Made by a program: the position numbers and the translations under genes. The notes beneath the pieces are model-generated. The model saw only the letters and a program-made list of their open reading frames with translations. It did no database searches and was not told where the DNA came from. Shown one piece after another: positions 16,741 to 24,399 of a stretch of DNA of 64,000 nt; the stretch's first letter is position 1, and every line of letters starts with the position of its first letter. This stretch comes from Paenibacillus dendrobii. GTDB taxonomy: Bacteria; Bacillota; Bacilli; Paenibacillales; Paenibacillaceae. Location of the stretch: contig NZ_WUBI01000002.1 in NCBI RefSeq assembly GCF_009807035.1, positions 186,001-250,000 on the forward strand, written 5' to 3'.

Positions 16741-17670
16741 CTAGATATTAGACCATGTTTCCCTCCTACAAATTTTAACTATGTTATCAGATGATACCTG
16801 ATATTTACCTGCTAGAAACTCTATTGCTCCCTTACTTTTGTTATCCTTATAGTATCCTCTAATTTCTCGTACTTCCTTAGGGGAGAGTTTCCTTGTGTGT
16901 GCCCTCATTGATGAGAGGTTATTAAGTTCCTCAAATTTCTCATCATAAACAAATTCTAGTAAAGAGGCGCAGTCCCGATTAAACTTCTTTTTAAAAATGT
17001 AAGCAAAGCCCGAGTTATCAAACACATCTCTATTGATTTTATTTATTATTTCACTTTTCTTCCATTTGAGGACAGTTTCGAAAAACCAAATTACTCCATC
17101 ACGTATATCTTGATCAGTCCAATTGTCTATAGTGACCCTTTTGAATTCCCATATTCTAAAATTGTATTCTGGATATATTGTTCTTAAAAAATCATAATAA
17201 TAATCTGTTTGGTTTTTATCTTTATTCAGTCTTCTGTAAGCAAGTGTAAACCTTTCTAACCCTATTTCCTTTGCTCCTTTTAACAAGTCAGTTCTAGTTA
17301 TTTTATTGATAGTACAATATGTTCTGGCCCCATCTACGATATTGCCGATACTTTCCCAATAACCGGATGGAACAACCTTCAACTCCCACGGATATACATT
17401 CCACTCCGGAAATGTTATAGAAACTGCATAATAAGCATTGGAGGATAAATATCTTTCTAAGGGAGTTGTTAATTTGTATTTGCAGATAAAACTAGTCGTA
17501 AGTATATTTAGAAGACTTTCTCTACTCAGTTCTAGATGCTCAACGATTAGATAGCGAAAGCATTTTTTGAAATTATCAATTGCTTCTTTCTCTAAATCCC
17601 ATGTATAAGGAGGGAACCTCTTCAATTCCCCCAGCAATAATTGTTTGTAGACATCAACTATAGAAAACAT
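16741..17670 (-). CDS. Unknown protein with C-terminal helix-turn-helix
   Basis: About 309 aa from ATG 17670 (SD AAGGAG). The last 50 residues (SPKEVREIRGYY, then LAGKYQVSSDNIVKICR) have the form of the HTH found at the end of phage HNH proteins, but no HNH motif is visible upstream. The rest is Trp- and Tyr-rich with repeated WN/WE segments. Possibly a DNA-binding phage protein. Confidence 0.55.
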   Translation of the reverse strand: MFSIVDVYKQLLLGELKRFPPYTWDLEKEAIDNFKKCFRYLIVEHLELSRESLLNILTTSFICKYKLTTPLERYLSSNAYYAVSITFPEWNVYPWELKVVPSGYWESIGNIVDGARTYCTINKITRTDLLKGAKEIGLERFTLAYRRLNKDKNQTDYYYDFLRTIYPEYNFRIWEFKRVTIDNWTDQDIRDGVIWFFETVLKWKKSEIINKINRDVFDNSGFAYIFKKKFNRDCASLLEFVYDEKFEELNNLSSMRAHTRKLSPKEVREIRGYYKDNKSKGAIEFLAGKYQVSSDNIVKICRRETWSNI

Positions 17671-17697
17671 ATGAAGTATCTCCTTATATCTCACTAT

Positions 17698-18033
17698 TTA
17701 CTCTGTATCATAACTTATTAAGTCGTTGGGAACCAGTTTAAGAAAACCAGCCGTAGTTTCACACAACGATAATCCATTATCGTATTCATATATCACATGA
17801 ACTCTGGTGTATCGTTCAAGTTCCTCTATTTTATTATTTAAAAATCCATCCTTATTTAGATTCTTATTTTCATCTAAGTATTTTCCGATTTTTAATTGTT
17901 GCTCTCTATAATCAACAAATTTACCTAGCAATTCATCGGCCTTGTTAACACCTAATTCTTTTTCAAGTTTAAAATATAGTTCGTTTTCAATTTCATGATA
18001 TTTCTTTATGATATTAAAAATAATTTTATCCAT
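17698..18033 (-). CDS. Hypothetical helical protein
   Basis: 111 aa from ATG 18033 with SD AGGAGAGG. Mostly helical and charged. No family recognised. Longer frames upstream lack an SD. Confidence 0.55.
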   Translation of the reverse strand: MDKIIFNIIKKYHEIENELYFKLEKELGVNKADELLGKFVDYREQQLKIGKYLDENKNLNKDGFLNNKIEELERYTRVHVIYEYDNGLSLCETTAGFLKLVPNDLISYDTE

Positions 18034-18071
18034 ATGTATCCCTCTCCTAACATAATAATGAAAGTCATATT

Positions 18072-18260
18072 TTATAGGGTTATGCTGTTTTTTAATTGCA
18101 AAAAACATTCATCGCAAAAGTTAACTTTAGCCTGTGTTCCAACTAAGACTATTACCTCGTCATAGGGAAACTGAAGTCTTTTTTGATCCTCAGTTAACTT
18201 CCCCCTTTTGTAAAAATTACAACTTCCCTCTTCTTTTACCGATGATCTGAATAAATCCAT
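18072..18260 (-). CDS. Small cysteine-containing protein
   Basis: 62 aa, ATG with SD AAAGGAG and a one-mismatch stem-loop at 18278-18295. Contains C, CDEC spaced for possible metal binding. Function unknown. Confidence 0.55.
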   Translation of the reverse strand: MDLFRSSVKEEGSCNFYKRGKLTEDQKRLQFPYDEVIVLVGTQAKVNFCDECFLQLKNSITL

Positions 18261-18291
18261 ATTGCACTCCTTTCTAAATCAAACTCACATT

Positions 18292-18429
18292 TCATTCTGT
18301 ATCATATATCCGGTTTATATGATGACACTCTGCACATTCATAATCATTAAACTCGCCTTTCTCATCTTCCCCACTACCAACAATATCAACATACTCATTA
18401 TCAAAACACTCTTCACATTGAAATCTCAT
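18292..18429 (-). CDS. Small zinc-ribbon protein
   Basis: 45 aa with CEEC and CAEC motifs about 30 residues apart. ATG 18429 with a weak SD. Perfect stem-loop 18453-18470 lies upstream. Likely a metal-binding miniprotein. Confidence 0.55.
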   Translation of the reverse strand: MRFQCEECFDNEYVDIVGSGEDEKGEFNDYECAECHHINRIYDTE

Positions 18430-18466
18430 TTCTTTCGCCACCTTGTTTCTTTATAAAAGATTCGTT

Positions 18467-18622
18467 TTATTTCCACACTTTTTCTCTTATGTTCTCAGCA
18501 ATTTGATATAGCTCTTCTTCTTCATCTTTATCGTCTCTTTCGAAGTTAATATTGCCGTAATCAAAGTGGATTCTAAGCATCTCTAACTCTTTTTCTGTGA
18601 AGTAAATTGTTTTACCTGCCAT
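18467..18622 (-). CDS. Small acidic protein
   Basis: About 51 aa if ATG 18622 is used; a longer start at 18673 is possible. Very acidic in the middle. No recognised family. The SD (GGAAGG) is 12 bases from the ATG, so the start is uncertain. Confidence 0.45.
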   Translation of the reverse strand: MAGKTIYFTEKELEMLRIHFDYGNINFERDDKDEEEELYQIAENIREKVWK

Positions 18623-18647
18623 TATTATTGCCAACCTTCCAGATGTT

Positions 18648-18833
18648 TTAACATACTGTAATTCGCTCTGCAAAATAAATTCCTATTTGCCCGTCTTCAA
18701 ACTCTAGAGTAACATTGCCTACATTCTCGTCTAATTCAGTAACTAATCCTTCTTTATGTGCCCAGGTTCCCATTATCGGCCTTGCAGTAACCCCTAGTCC
18801 AATTACTCTCCCATTGCAATCCCGCAACTTCAA
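18648..18833 (-). CDS. Hypothetical small beta protein
   Basis: 61 aa from TTG 18833 with SD GGGGGG. Alternating hydrophobic pattern (NVTLEFEDGQIGIYF) suggests a small beta barrel. Function unknown. Confidence 0.5.
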   Translation of the reverse strand: MKLRDCNGRVIGLGVTARPIMGTWAHKEGLVTELDENVGNVTLEFEDGQIGIYFAERITVC

Positions 18834-18855
18834 TATTTATCCCCCCATCATCAGC

Positions 18856-19428
18856 TCAGATTATAATATTCTCGATCAACTCGACATTCGTTATCACAAA
18901 TTGTCCAGCTTTCTCCAGGCTTAAGCGTTCAATATCACCCTCGTGTATCGTACCAATAAAATCCTCTAGCTGTCGTGATCCTTTCATTCTTTTTAGATCT
19001 GTTTGTGCTAATTGTCTAACCAATTCAATATTATTGTAACGATCCTCCTTTGCATCTTTTAGAATTATATCCTTATGACTCATAACCTTATTAATCCTAA
19101 TTGTTTCAGTCGTACTGTAGTTCTCGTTATTGCTTAATTTGTAATCAATTCTATATACCTGGTTGATTAAAATATCTACTCTATCTTTCATTCTTCTAGT
19201 TCTAAAAAAATCGTCATTGGCGTTTACTCTTACAATTTTAAGGTTTTCTGATCTTTTATCCCAGCTAATCCATCCATATCTTTCACTCGTGTCAAAATAA
19301 CAACTCAGCGCTTCATCAATTGAATCAAATAATATAGCTTCGCTTAGGGCACATTTTATGACAGTGCCTCCGATTGAGCCTCTTTTTATGTATTTTCCAT
19401 CGAGCACTCTCACTGCATATTTTACTAT
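18856..19428 (-). CDS. Hypothetical protein with ATA start candidate
   Basis: About 190 aa. SD GAGGTG (19435-19440) lies six bases before ATA 19428, and the frame is open there. The alternative ATG 19449 is inside the right arm of the stem-loop (19448-19465) with no SD. No family recognised. It may contain a beta-rich N-terminal domain (YAVRVLDGKYIKRGS). Confidence 0.55.
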   Translation of the reverse strand: MVKYAVRVLDGKYIKRGSIGGTVIKCALSEAILFDSIDEALSCYFDTSERYGWISWDKRSENLKIVRVNANDDFFRTRRMKDRVDILINQVYRIDYKLSNNENYSTTETIRINKVMSHKDIILKDAKEDRYNNIELVRQLAQTDLKRMKGSRQLEDFIGTIHEGDIERLSLEKAGQFVITNVELIENIII

Positions 19429-19478
19429 TATAATCACCTCGCTCTGCATAAAAGGCTAATTTTATGTACCACTACTAT

Positions 19479-19739
19479 TTAAAGAAAATTACTTTTGTGC
19501 ATCTTACTTGATATCCCTTTTGAGTAAATCAAACTTTCAAAAATCTTAATTGCGATTTCCGGTTCATATGGAGGCTGCTGAACATTGTCAACATAAGTAT
19601 CACGAAAATCATCATCTTCAACAACACCTAACTCATTGAACCAGTTTTCAATAATATCTTCATGTTTTGATGCCATCTTTCTATACTTGGCTGCTTTTCT
19701 TAGTGCATCCCTAATTTCTATTGGAACTTTTGTTTTCAT
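19479..19739 (-). CDS. Hypothetical protein
   Basis: 86 aa, ATG with a GGGGAAG SD. The N-terminal half is basic and helical (RDALRKAAKYRKMASKHE). No recognised domain. Confidence 0.55.
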   Translation of the reverse strand: MKTKVPIEIRDALRKAAKYRKMASKHEDIIENWFNELGVVEDDDFRDTYVDNVQQPPYEPEIAIKIFESLIYSKGISSKMHKSNFL

Positions 19740-19791
19740 GTATCTTCCCCGCTTTCATCTAAATACTCCTCACAATACATCTGCAATTCAG

Positions 19792-19956
19792 TTAGCCTCT
19801 TATATCGTTTCCATCTTCATCAACTTGTTTGCTGCCTCCTCCAAACTCCCATCCATTAGCCTCTACAAATTCAATAAACTTATCGAGAAACTCGTCATGA
19901 TTAACGTCTCCCTCAGTAGCAAAAATTGCTCCACTAATCTCAATGCCTTTTTTCAT
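19792..19956 (-). CDS. Small hypothetical protein
   Basis: 54 aa, ATG with SD GGGGAGAG and stem-loop 19976-19993. Contains DEFLDKFIEFVEANGWEFGGG, a pattern seen in short phage proteins of unknown function. Confidence 0.5.
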   Translation of the reverse strand: MKKGIEISGAIFATEGDVNHDEFLDKFIEFVEANGWEFGGGSKQVDEDGNDIRG

Positions 19957-20065
19957 TATGTTCTCTCCCCTCAGAATAAAAGACTCATTTCATGTAACTT
20001 TGTTTAAAATTCCATGGGGAATTTTGTAAACAAAAAATGAACTCCCCATAGAATTGTTCCTTCTA

Positions 20066-20488
20066 TTACTCTTCACCTTTGTTGCGTAATATATAGCTAC
20101 CTTGTTCCAATTTCAAACTTTCAATGGAACCATAGGGTGAAAAGTATGATTCTACGGTCGTTCCATCTTCAAAGTCAATCTCCCCTTGCCAAGTTCCATA
20201 CAACGAAGCTACTCTGTTTAAATTAATTATAGCTTCAATCCCCTTGTCCTTAGTATCCACTCCAGGTACACTTATTGAGGTACCATTTAATTCAGTTTTA
20301 TTGAATTGAAAAGGAATCAATAGTTTACATACATCTTTATAACTGTTCGTAATTACTGTGAATTTTTTAGATGTATTAACTACTCCCTTACCCTCAAAAT
20401 TGAATACATAGTTAATTGTTCCAACACCAATTAAACTTTTAACCTTAGTTTCCCCAATTAGTTCTTCAATCTCCAAAAATTTAGCCAT
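20066..20488 (-). CDS. Hypothetical beta-rich protein
   Basis: 140 aa, ATG with SD GAGGAGAG. Many short beta strands. No motif recognised. Followed directly by the Ntn-like protein gene upstream in the same orientation. Confidence 0.55.
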   Translation of the reverse strand: MAKFLEIEELIGETKVKSLIGVGTINYVFNFEGKGVVNTSKKFTVITNSYKDVCKLLIPFQFNKTELNGTSISVPGVDTKDKGIEAIINLNRVASLYGTWQGEIDFEDGTTVESYFSPYGSIESLKLEQGSYILRNKGEE

Positions 20489-20520
20489 CTACGATCTCTC
20501 CTCATAAAAGAATTGTTTGA

Positions 20521-21087
20521 TTAAGAAATAAATACTTTCGAGAAAATTACATTGTTTACTGTATCATCCATAGTAGCAACATGCTCAATAGTATTCTTTT
20601 GCGCTTCAATAACTTTGTCCAAGTTGGGAATATACATATCAGATAACTCTGATTCGATGTATTTAAAAGCGTAAGGTTTATTTGATCCTATTGCAGAGAT
20701 ACAATCGTTACTGATTAGTTCGAGAGATTCAAGTTGCTTTTTGGGTGTTCTTAGCTGACAAATCTTAAGAATCCCTTTGCTTCTACCTCCCCATAGCAAT
20801 ATAAATGGATGGTTTTGATATATAATCTTATTGGCTGTTCTCAGAATTATTTTACTTGCTTCATCCACATAATCTGATTTATTGAGTGTTTTATATTTTT
20901 GATCCAAGGTCATGGCAACATCATCGAATATCGCTTTGCTTCCCCATGCAGAAAAGAATAAATTGTCCTCATAGGATTTTATTTTATTGAAATTTTCATC
21001 TTCAATATTATTAAACCGGTCTACAATTCTTCCGTCAGACATTACAGAAATAAATTGGTTGCAAGCAACTACGGTTATTAGGCTCAT
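20521..21087 (-). CDS. Possible Ntn-hydrolase-fold protein
   Basis: 188 aa. The N-terminus SLITVVACNQFISVMSDGR resembles the start of HslV/proteasome-like Ntn hydrolases in phages and Bacillus, with a Thr at residue 5 and SDGR. The catalytic residue is not proven. ATG with SD AAAGGG and stem-loop 21104-21121. Confidence 0.45.
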   Translation of the reverse strand: MSLITVVACNQFISVMSDGRIVDRFNNIEDENFNKIKSYEDNLFFSAWGSKAIFDDVAMTLDQKYKTLNKSDYVDEASKIILRTANKIIYQNHPFILLWGGRSKGILKICQLRTPKKQLESLELISNDCISAIGSNKPYAFKYIESELSDMYIPNLDKVIEAQKNTIEHVATMDDTVNNVIFSKVFIS

Positions 21088-21130
21088 TATTTATCCCTTT
21101 CTTATAAAAGTATTATTTCATCAGATTTAC

Positions 21131-21364
21131 TTATCCTCTAAATGGTTTCCTTAGTGTATTTCTGTTCAAAAAATCAATCACTTCTCTTTTCTTCATGATA
21201 AAAACCTTATTATAATTTACTAAGCAACTTGAACAATAGGGCTGATTATTTGAATTGAAGAGAGGTTTTGCATTTTGATTTGAACAGTTAGGACATTCAT
21301 AAATAACCCCTAAAACTGTACGCTTATTCTTATCCCAGTCTTTTGGAGTGCGATATTTTGTCAT
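21131..21364 (-). CDS. Zinc-ribbon protein
   Basis: 77 aa. CPNC and CSSC motifs about 22 residues apart form a classic zinc ribbon. ATG with SD GAGGTGGGG. First gene after the 21461-21489 promoter, reading away from tubR. Confidence 0.6.
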   Translation of the reverse strand: MTKYRTPKDWDKNKRTVLGVIYECPNCSNQNAKPLFNSNNQPYCSSCLVNYNKVFIMKKREVIDFLNRNTLRKPFRG

Positions 21365-21460
21365 CTCTTCCCCACCTCATATGATTTCATTTAACAGCGA
21401 CTCATCTGTTATTATTCGACATTAATTATGTATTCACCTTCCGGATAATCCCTTGAATCA

Positions 21461-21489
21461 ATATTATTATATTTACTTTATTATGTCAA
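21461..21489 (-). promoter_or_regulatory. SigA-type promoter with AT-rich element
   Basis: TTGACA (21484-21489), 17 bp, TAATAT (21461-21466) on the - strand. The element AATAAAGTAAATATA overlaps (21468-21482), at a different distance from the -35 than in 10089-10117. Confidence 0.65.
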
Positions 21490-21510
21490 GGGCTTTCTGC
21501 CAATTATACG

Positions 21511-21549
21511 AAATTGACTGACTTCCTGTATATGGAGGTCAGTCAATTT
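21511..21549 (-). terminator. Hairpin terminator
   Basis: 12-bp arms AAATTGACTGAC and GTCAGTCAATTT flank a 15-nt loop, directly after the stop of 21553-21774. The U tract is short (TTT), so it may also act as a bidirectional insulator. Confidence 0.55.
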
Positions 21550-21552
21550 GTG

Positions 21553-21774
21553 TTACCAAAAATCACTCAACGATACGTCATAACCTTCTCTTCTCAATTT
21601 ACTTATGATCTTAAGCTGTGTATTGTCCTGGGGATTATGTTCAGTGTCATTACATAGAGAGTATACCGTCTTTCGATTCAATCCTATATTCTTAATCAGC
21701 CATTCCTGGCTAATACGATTACGATCTATCCATTTGCCAAACCTAGTTCTTCTCTTAAATTCAAATACTCCCAT
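21553..21774 (-). CDS. XRE-type helix-turn-helix regulator
   Basis: 73 aa from ATG 21774 (SD AAAGGGG). RISQEWLIKNIGLNRKTVYSLC is a recognisable HTH. Transcribed divergently from tubRZ, it may control that promoter. Its small size is typical of plasmid and phage Cro-like proteins. Confidence 0.7.
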   Translation of the reverse strand: MGVFEFKRRTRFGKWIDRNRISQEWLIKNIGLNRKTVYSLCNDTEHNPQDNTQLKIISKLRREGYDVSLSDFW

Positions 21775-21961
21775 TCCATCCACCCCTTTACTGACTAGGA
21801 TGGACAAATCTTCGAAAATTAATACATGGATTTTCAATTTTATGGGTTATATTGGGCAAGCGTGTCGCAATATGCTATATCATCAACCATCAAACAACGT
21901 CTTTCAAAATCATCCCAGACAGTGCAAGATGCTTGAATATTGATGAGGAGGTGTAATCATC
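21775..21961. other. Divergent intergenic region upstream of tubRZ
   Basis: No gene seen. TubC centromere iterons are expected near tubR, but I could not see clear repeats by eye. The SD GAGGAGGTG of tubR lies at the right end. Confidence 0.3.
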
Positions 21962-22246
21962 TTGGAGAATTACTTCGAATATGTTCTAAGCAGCCTAACC
22001 ATTGATGACGTATTTATTTTAGGAGCTTTACAAGAAGCAGAAGCGACAGCTGGATTTAAAGCTGTAAGCAACGCAGATTTGCAGAAAACAGTCGCCTTTA
22101 CCGAAGCTACTTATCGAAGAACAATCAATCGTCTATGTGCTAATAAATTCGTTGAAACAATTAATGTAAAAAAACAGAACTTACTGTATCTTACCGAATA
22201 TGGTATTGCTGCTGTAACTAAATCACTTGAAAGGGTTGGTGCCTAG
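21962..22246 (+). CDS. tubR: TubR-like winged-helix partition protein
   Basis: 94 aa from TTG 21962, eight bases after SD AGGAGGTG. A winged-helix pattern is visible: SNADLQKTVAFTEATYRRTINRLC (HTH) and NLLYLTEYG (wing). Its stop overlaps the GTG of tubZ. TubR binds the centromere and repressor sites and links the plasmid to TubZ filaments. Identification rests mainly on the neighbour. Confidence 0.75.
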   Translation: MENYFEYVLSSLTIDDVFILGALQEAEATAGFKAVSNADLQKTVAFTEATYRRTINRLCANKFVETINVKKQNLLYLTEYGIAAVTKSLERVGA

Positions 22247-23328
22247 TGTTTGCGGTAATTGGGCTAGGTCAGGCAGGATCTAATATTGCTGAGGAAGCTC
22301 AGAAGCAAGGATATCTATCTGGAGCAATTAATTACTCTCAGAAGGATTTGGATTCAGTAAATGTTAGTCACAAACTACGTTTACTTGGCTCAGAAGGAGT
22401 TGGTAAAAAGAGAGATGAAGCAATACAACTATTTCAAGCACAATGGGAAGACGCATTAAGCTTCATTAAAGATAATTTTGCTAACGCGCAAGTCATTGCA
22501 TTTACCTTCTCGCTATCCGGTGGTTCAGGAAGTGGTATAAGCCCCATTCTGTTAGAAGTTGCCCTCAACACTATGCCAGACTCCACATTCATAGCATTAC
22601 CTATAATCCCCGAAGTTGCAGAATCTGTTTCAGCTCAAATCAATACACTAAAGGCATTTGAAGAGTTATCACAGTTAAGCATAGCCACATTCCCTATTGA
22701 TAATCAGCAAACCAGAAACGTCCATCCATCAATTGGTAAGAATATGCTTCTCGAAATCACCAATAAATCAGCAATCTCTCTCTTAGATACAATTTCTTCT
22801 TATACTGATAAGCATTCAAAAAATGGAAACTTTGATAAAGAGGATCTGCTTACCATACTTAATAATCCTGGTATTGGGCTAATTAGTGAAGTCTGCATCG
22901 CTGCCCTAAATCAAAGTCTCACACTCACTCCTGAAAGTGTTGCCGAGAAGGTACGTCACTCATGGTCAAACTCAGTGTTCACTCCTATTGAATCAAATCA
23001 CATTTCTAAAGCTGCAATTATATTTGACGGCCAAGAATCTCTGATGGAATATATACGACATGATTTAATATTCACTCCGATGCCACTGGAATTGTTTGAT
23101 GGAAATTACCATGAGCATACCGGGAAAATTGTCTCTATCATCACTGGTCTTCCATGGTCTTTAAAGCGTTTGTATGATATTGAAAAATCAATAAATACAA
23201 GACAAGAACAATTGGTAACATCAGGCCTAGATTCAAGCTTTCAATCAAAAGTTTCTTCGCTCAATCAACAACAAAAAAACACAGATAGGAAGTCTGTGTT
23301 GGATATTTTAAGCAAATACAAACACTAA
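22246..23328 (+). CDS. tubZ: TubZ, tubulin/FtsZ-like partition GTPase
   Basis: 360 aa. GTPase signature SGGSGSG at residues 91-97 and N-terminal glycine loop GLGQAGSNI at 6-14 are tubulin-family motifs. TubZ forms treadmilling filaments that move plasmid or phage DNA (type III partition). GTG start overlaps the tubR stop. Presence of this pair and absence of an integrase support extrachromosomal maintenance. Confidence 0.9.
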   Translation: MFAVIGLGQAGSNIAEEAQKQGYLSGAINYSQKDLDSVNVSHKLRLLGSEGVGKKRDEAIQLFQAQWEDALSFIKDNFANAQVIAFTFSLSGGSGSGISPILLEVALNTMPDSTFIALPIIPEVAESVSAQINTLKAFEELSQLSIATFPIDNQQTRNVHPSIGKNMLLEITNKSAISLLDTISSYTDKHSKNGNFDKEDLLTILNNPGIGLISEVCIAALNQSLTLTPESVAEKVRHSWSNSVFTPIESNHISKAAIIFDGQESLMEYIRHDLIFTPMPLELFDGNYHEHTGKIVSIITGLPWSLKRLYDIEKSINTRQEQLVTSGLDSSFQSKVSSLNQQQKNTDRKSVLDILSKYKH

Positions 23329-23343
23329 GAGGAGATGAATGGA

Positions 23344-23511
23344 ATGTTTAAAAATGAAATGCTGAATACTTTGGTTGGTGTCCAAAAAGAAGGGGTTCAT
23401 ATCTTCTTAACTGAGGAAGGATGGAATGTATTTGTGGCTCTCATGAGCAACGAGGAAACGTTCTATCGGGAGATCAAGGAGATTACAACTACCAATGAGT
23501 TGGCTGTGTAA
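23344..23511 (+). CDS. Small protein downstream of tubZ
   Basis: 55 aa, ATG 23344 with SD GAGGAG. Aromatic and acidic. Co-transcribed with tubRZ. Could be a TubY-like accessory by position only; no family match seen. Confidence 0.5.
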   Translation: MFKNEMLNTLVGVQKEGVHIFLTEEGWNVFVALMSNEETFYREIKEITTTNELAV

Positions 23512-23521
23512 AGATAGTCCA

Positions 23522-23608
23522 GGGAGGGTTGTCATTAGATGTCCCTTCCCTTTTCTCCTTATGGGTAGACTATGGCTATGTAAATTAGGAACGCTTTGCT
23601 CCTAATTT
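23522..23608 (+). terminator. Two tandem hairpins ending the tubRZ operon
   Basis: First hairpin pairs GGGAGGG (23522-23528) with CCCTTCCC (23543-23550) and is followed by TTTT. Second has 9-bp arms AAATTAGGA and TCCTAATTT (23582-23590, 23600-23608) followed by TTATG. Confidence 0.55.
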
Positions 23609-23676
23609 TATGTGGCGCATTCAAAATTTATGCCTGTTCATGCTTGTTCTAATAAAATTCTTGGGAGTTGGTTACG

Positions 23677-24078
23677 TTGGCTAGAATTGAATCTATGTCA
23701 TTTAGCCAGTTTTTAAACTACAGCTGTGAAGCTTCAAAGTTAAAAGACGTCCTAATATCACATCTCAAACGTCACAAGGTTGTGTATAGAGTTGTTGGAG
23801 TAACAATCATCATCTTTGCATCAGGTATAATTGATCCCACTCTCTACGCTTCAGGAACAGGAATCGATGCTGGAGGTCTAAAGATATATCACAAACTCGT
23901 TAACCTGGGTAAATGGGTGATCGTGATCAAGGGAGGATGGGATACAATTCAGAACACCATAAAGGGAGACTTTGACCATGCCAAAAAATCCTTCTTACAA
24001 TACCTCATTATATACATCATCCTTCTTGCTCTCCCGTGGAGCCTTGATCAAATTGATTCTGTGTTTAAAAGCATCTAA
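23677..24078 (+). CDS. Small membrane protein, possible pilin-like subunit
   Basis: About 133 aa. TTG 23677 is nine bases after GGGAG. Two hydrophobic segments: a signal-like VGVTIIIFASGIIDPTLYASG and a C-terminal LIIYIILLALPWSL. Layout recalls VirB2/TrbC-type conjugative pilins, and the large ATPase downstream supports a transfer apparatus. Not conclusive. Confidence 0.5.
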   Translation: MARIESMSFSQFLNYSCEASKLKDVLISHLKRHKVVYRVVGVTIIIFASGIIDPTLYASGTGIDAGGLKIYHKLVNLGKWVIVIKGGWDTIQNTIKGDFDHAKKSFLQYLIIYIILLALPWSLDQIDSVFKSI

Positions 24079-24096
24079 TTATAAAGGGATGATAAC

Positions 24097-24399
24097 ATGA
24101 TAATCAGAATTAACAGCATTCCCTTCCCCAATATACCCCCATCAAATGGAAACCCAATAACGAATGGAATTAGAAGTTGGGCAGAAGAAAAAACCACAGA
24201 TATATTACTTGGAGTCTTAGATTCTATTAGAAATGTATTTATAGATTTCAGTTATTCAGTAGCTTTAGTAGGCTGCGGACTATGTATTCTCTTCTGGGTT
24301 GTTGGATGGGATAAAGGCAAGAAATGGGCGGGAATATTATATCTAGCCAATGTACTGATTAAGTTCCTTCTAATGGGAGGAATGGCTTATGGCTCTTAA
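24097..24399 (+). CDS. Small membrane protein
   Basis: 100 aa, SD AAAGGG. Two hydrophobic stretches: FSYSVALVGCGLCILFWVV and ILYLANVLIKFLLMGG. Its stop overlaps the ATG of the ATPase gene. Likely part of the same transfer or export unit. Confidence 0.55.
   Translation: MIIRINSIPFPNIPPSNGNPITNGIRSWAEEKTTDILLGVLDSIRNVFIDFSYSVALVGCGLCILFWVVGWDKGKKWAGILYLANVLIKFLLMGGMAYGS

Noticed and set aside
19744..19795. Mini-ORF overlapping the start of 19479-19739
   Set aside because: About 16 codons with a poor SD; not enough support.
21775..21961. TubC centromere iterons
   Set aside because: Expected by family knowledge but no convincing direct repeats could be seen by eye.
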